Origin: a virus
Virus record (IMG/VR): IMGVR_UViG_3300020477_000053
Coordinates: 1 to 42,894 of that record
Length of the DNA stretch: 42,894 nucleotides
Reading direction: 5' to 3' (one strand)
Numbering within the stretch: the first letter of the stretch is position 1; each line of letters starts with the position of its first letter. A program made the position numbers and the translations under genes. The notes under the pieces are model-generated. The model was not told the origin of the DNA. It made no database searches and saw only the letters and a program-made list of their open reading frames with translations. Below are positions 41,125-42,894 of the stretch, one piece after another.

Positions 41125-41532
41125 TTACGCAGCTAATTGTTGCTCAATACCTTCAGCAAGTTCGTCAGCAAAACTTTCGACTTTATCAGCTGGCCAGATC
41201 TTTAAATAGCCTGGCATTTGCTCATAACGACAGAAAGTATCAACACCATCTTCAGTATCACCGAATATAGCTTTTAATTTACTGTTGTGCAAAGACACAA
41301 TAGCAAATCGTCGCTCTTCCGGATGAAGCTTCGAAGGCTTTTTAACTCGCGTAAAGACTTTGTTTGATCCCTCAGGATCAGACTCAATCTCGATTGAATC
41401 ATCGTTATACGTTACTTTAAACTTGGAACCAGGTGAAAACCCATCCAAACCATATCGTTGCTCTTCCAACCACAAGCGTCGTTTACCCTTTTGTGTATGG
41501 ATTTTCATCGGTACTAAAGCTATTCCTGACAT
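41125..41532 (-). CDS. Early protein, paralog of 42029-42373
   Basis: A 135-residue protein that shares most of its length with the product of 42029-42373: MK(I/L)HTQKGKRRLWLEEQ, GF(S/K)PGS(K/R)F, SDP(E/N)G(S/T)N, VFTRVK, ERRFAIV and FGDTE(D/N)GVDT. It has an extra helical tail (VESFADELAEGIEQQLAA). The start at 41532 is chosen because GAGGA lies eight bases upstream and it aligns with the paralog's MSQKP. The WLEEQ..GFxPGxxF opening recalls small AbrB/SymE-like beta folds, a weak hint of DNA or RNA binding. Copy 2 of the early promoter-like block lies upstream. Codon use is AT-rich like the rest of the genome. Confidence 0.75.
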   Translation of the reverse strand: MSGIALVPMKIHTQKGKRRLWLEEQRYGLDGFSPGSKFKVTYNDDSIEIESDPEGSNKVFTRVKKPSKLHPEERRFAIVSLHNSKLKAIFGDTEDGVDTFCRYEQMPGYLKIWPADKVESFADELAEGIEQQLAA

Positions 41533-41586
41533 AGGCATTGTCCTCAAAAGTGATGAATAAAATGTATCTCCAATTCTAGTTTTTAG

Positions 41587-41612
41587 AAATGTAACTTAAA
41601 TTAAGCGCCATT
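41587..41612 (-). promoter_or_regulatory. Conserved early promoter-like block, copy 2
   Basis: Minus strand AATGGCGCTTAATTTAAGTT then ACATTT, with a -10-like TAGAAT at 41578-41573, ten bases after TTACAT, then the ribosome site of 41125-41532. Nearly identical to copy 1 and similar to copy 3. Confidence 0.6.
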
Positions 41613-41904
41613 GATACACTGTAATAACAATGGGGCTGGTATATCACAATATTGTAATGTTATCAACGTTTTCTCATGCTTGAGCATCTGTTTTAATCAG
41701 AAGAAGCTTGCGCACACGCAAAGATTCTGAGATTCTCTCCCCCCAAGCCAGAGTTTCTGGTTCTTCGGTTCAGAGTTTCTGGTTAGTTCGGGCTAAACCG
41801 TGGAGTTTAAACTATTAGAATATAATGAAATGCTAATGCGTTTGATCAATGGCTTTTTATAACCGACCTCATCTCGCGCAAAAACCGATGGGCGGATTTT
41901 AGGC
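41613..41904. other. Non-coding control region with many small palindromes; candidate origin or operator array
   Basis: About 290 bases without a convincing gene. Perfect short inverted repeats: ACAATATTGT (41646-41655), ATGCT-TG-AGCAT (41676-41687), TTGCG-CACA-CGCAA (41710-41723), CCAGA-GTT-TCTGG (41750-41762) and a second near-copy at 41772-41784 exactly 22 bases on, and AGTTTAAACT (41806-41815). AT-rich sequence follows. Such a set beside early genes could be operators, an origin of replication or a small structured RNA; the sequence alone cannot decide. Confidence 0.45.
41750..41784. repeat. Two 13-bp palindromic sites, 22 bp apart
   Basis: CCAGAGTTTCTGG and TCAGAGTTTCTGG. They differ only in the first base and are spaced two helical turns apart, so a dimeric protein could bind both on the same face of the helix. 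Operator or initiator-binding iterons are both possible. Confidence 0.6.
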
Positions 41905-41928
41905 AAAAAAAAGGGCGCCGAAGCGCCC
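41905..41928 (-). terminator. Rho-independent terminator of the first early unit
   Basis: Minus strand GGGCGC-TTCG-GCGCCC, a perfect six-pair stem with UUCG loop, followed by eight uridines (41912-41905). It ends the unit 42373-41949. Confidence 0.92.
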
Positions 41929-41948
41929 AGGAATCCTTTGCAGTTATT

Positions 41949-42032
41949 CTAGTACAGTGAAAGTACGCCAGTAAGGATTGCCAAAGTAAACAAAGATGTG
42001 TATACAACCATGCGAATCTCAAGATCGCTCAT
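41949..42032 (-). CDS. 27-residue membrane peptide
   Basis: The ATG overlaps the stop of the preceding early gene (ATGA). The 27-codon frame reads MSDLEIRM followed by one hydrophobic span (VVYTSLFTLAILTGVLSLY) and ends 21 bases before a strong terminator. Coupled start, clean membrane span and terminator spacing make it a credible gene despite its size. An early-expressed membrane peptide could inhibit a host membrane function or block superinfection; this is speculation. Confidence 0.6.
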   Translation of the reverse strand: MSDLEIRMVVYTSLFTLAILTGVLSLY

Positions 42033-42373
42033 GATGCCACCGGCATAATCTTGATGTAGCCTTCAGACATCTCGTACGACAGTGGAGTATCGACACCATT
42101 TTCGGTATCGCCAAAAAGCTCTTTGAGTCGAGCATTGTGAATCCCAACGATGGCGAAGCGACGCTCCATCGGGATTCGTTTCGAGGCCGCTTTGACGCGG
42201 GTGAACACCGTGTTGGTACCGTTCGGATCGGACTTAATTTCGACCGAATCTTCATTGTACACAACGTTGAACCGCGAACCGGGTTTGAAACCGGGCAATC
42301 CGTACTTCTGTTCTTCGAGCCACAGTCGGCGCTTGCCTTTCTGTGTGTGAAGTTTCATTGGCTTTTGGCTCAT
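42029..42373 (-). CDS. First early protein, paralog of 41125-41532, with atypical codon use
   Basis: A 114-residue protein (MSQKPMKLHTQKGKRRLW) sharing nearly its whole length with the product of 41125-41532. It is the gene closest to the divergent promoter region and is preceded by copy 3 of the promoter-like block. Its third codon positions are visibly richer in G and C than those of its paralog and of neighbouring genes (frequent GCG, CGC, GTC, TTC, CCG), so it was probably acquired from another phage or host rather than made by a recent local duplication. Function unknown; likely an immediate-early regulator or host-interaction protein. Confidence 0.75.
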   Translation of the reverse strand: MSQKPMKLHTQKGKRRLWLEEQKYGLPGFKPGSRFNVVYNEDSVEIKSDPNGTNTVFTRVKAASKRIPMERRFAIVGIHNARLKELFGDTENGVDTPLSYEMSEGYIKIMPVAS

Positions 42374-42430
42374 AGTGGGTAGGCCCTCTTGGTAGTTAAA
42401 ATTGAAATGACTCTCAATTATAGAAATAAA

Positions 42431-42456
42431 AAATGTGAATTAAAATAAGTGCATTA
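42431..42456 (-). promoter_or_regulatory. Conserved early promoter-like block, copy 3
   Basis: Minus strand TAATGCACTTATTTTAATTC then ACATTT, followed by TATAAT at 42422-42417, a perfect -10 hexamer in the same spacing as copies 1 and 2. It would drive 42029-42373. Confidence 0.65.
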
Positions 42457-42655
42457 GTATATCAGTATATGCTTATAGACCTATAAATCAATTGAACTAT
42501 ATTAGAATATTACAATATAGCGAAAAGGGGGTCTGTTCTGATACGGAGACACAAGATCCTCCTTTTTTTGAAACTAAATTTTTTCTAAATTTTTTCTGAT
42601 TTTTTTTTCATTGTGATACAATACTGCTCCCAGTGGGTAAACATCGGAGATATCT
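42457..42655. promoter_or_regulatory. Divergent early/late control region
   Basis: AT-rich spacer between the two arms. It contains an inverted repeat CTATATT-N10-AATATAG (42497-42520), an imperfect A/T-flanked stem (about 42521-42569) and, for the plus strand, an extended -10 (TGATACAAT, hexamer at 42617-42622) with a weak TTCTGA 17 bases upstream, then the GGAGA ribosome site (42646-42650) of the terminase gene. Likely the start of late transcription. Confidence 0.55.
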
Positions 42656-42894
42656 ATGCCCTGGAAACAAGGACAATCTGGCAACCCCCGAGGAAGACCT
42701 CGTAAAAGCCAGAAGACGATGGCTCAGTTAAGGAGTCAGATTAGCGAGCACCTACCAGATGTTATTGAGGTGTTAGCTGGAGCTGCAAAGGAAGGAGATG
42801 TTCAGGCGGCTAGAATCTTGGTGGAGCGTTGTGTTCCATCGATGCGGGCGTTAGACCAGAATATCAACGTCAACGAATCTGTGAAGGGGTTAAG
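42656..42894 (+). CDS. Terminase small-subunit-like N-terminal domain (DUF5681), runs off the window
   Basis: Starts with a GGAGA ribosome site five bases from the ATG. The product begins MPWKQGQSGNPRGRPRKSQK, the DUF5681 signature seen at the front of many phage small terminase proteins, then helical segments (LPDVIEVLAGAAKEGDVQAA, RILVERCVPSMRA). It is open to the last base after 79 codons. If the molecule is circular, the frame continues without a stop through bases 1-22 into the large subunit at 23, giving one protein of about 539 residues. Whether this is a natural fusion or two genes with missing sequence between them depends on the ends being contiguous. Confidence 0.75.
   Translation, partial: MPWKQGQSGNPRGRPRKSQKTMAQLRSQISEHLPDVIEVLAGAAKEGDVQAARILVERCVPSMRALDQNINVNESVKGL

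Noticed and set aside
40787-42456. The triplicated block as a CRISPR array or transposon end
   Set aside because: The copies are 800 bases or more apart, in the same orientation and each tied to a -10-like hexamer and a gene start, which fits promoters rather than spacers or insertion-sequence ends.
1-42894. Direct terminal repeats at the window ends
   Set aside because: The first and last bases do not repeat each other; the only link between the ends is the continuous terminase reading frame.

Overview
This window looks like an essentially complete genome of a short-tailed, probably strictly lytic Caudoviricetes phage (podovirus-like), most likely from an aquatic Gram-negative host. The virion genes (terminase, portal, scaffold, capsid, adaptor, nozzle-type beta-propeller, internal proteins, one 2,567-residue protein) follow podovirus order with no tape measure or contractile-tail genes. 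The fibre proteins resemble those common in marine phages. A lipoprotein with a C-terminal membrane anchor (candidate unimolecular spanin) points to a host with an outer membrane. I see no integrase, repressor, tRNA, rRNA, CRISPR array or insertion sequence. The two ends appear to belong together: a terminase small-subunit-like reading frame leaves the right end and continues in frame, without a stop, into the large-subunit frame at the left end, as expected of a circular map opened inside a gene.

Plus strand, 42,656 to the end and 1-30,966 (late genes): terminase; portal (1,384); scaffold (3,436); major capsid protein (4,658), followed by a very strong UUCG hairpin; a small unknown protein; a head-tail adaptor (6,197); a fibre array (6,992-14,822) of about a dozen small modular adhesin genes with shared N-terminal modules and swapped C-terminal domains; a membrane/lysis-like cassette (14,823-16,651) that also carries an A-type iron-sulfur carrier (IscA/ErpA family); Gly/Met-rich virion proteins; a beta-propeller nozzle-like protein (18,443); three internal-virion-protein candidates; a giant polyvalent-type protein (22,583-30,286); and one last unknown protein. 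Most start codons overlap the previous stop (ATGA, TAATG), so the arm reads as one long translationally coupled transcript.

Minus strand, 42,373 down to 31,029 (early and DNA-metabolism genes): two paralogous early proteins, a 27-residue membrane peptide, a zinc-ribbon protein and other small proteins; then a coupled operon with a ThyA-family enzyme whose sequence favours a cytosine nucleotide, a DUF6378-type protein, dUTPase, a winged-helix initiator-like protein, a DnaB-type helicase, a Holliday-junction/VRR-like nuclease, a Cas4/RecB-like nuclease with four candidate cluster cysteines, a small SSB-like protein with the DDDLPF tail, and a class II (B12-dependent) ribonucleotide reductase. 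No DNA or RNA polymerase and no primase were recognised. The phage therefore seems to bring its own initiator, helicase and SSB, recruit host polymerases, and supply nucleotides through its own reductase, dUTPase and ThyA-like enzyme.

The arms diverge from a control region at about 42,374-42,655 and converge at about 30,967-31,028. A conserved block of about 26 bp recurs three times upstream of minus-strand early genes, ten bases before a -10-like hexamer, and is probably the early promoter or operator. Three good rho-independent terminators, plus weaker candidates, cut the early arm into units.
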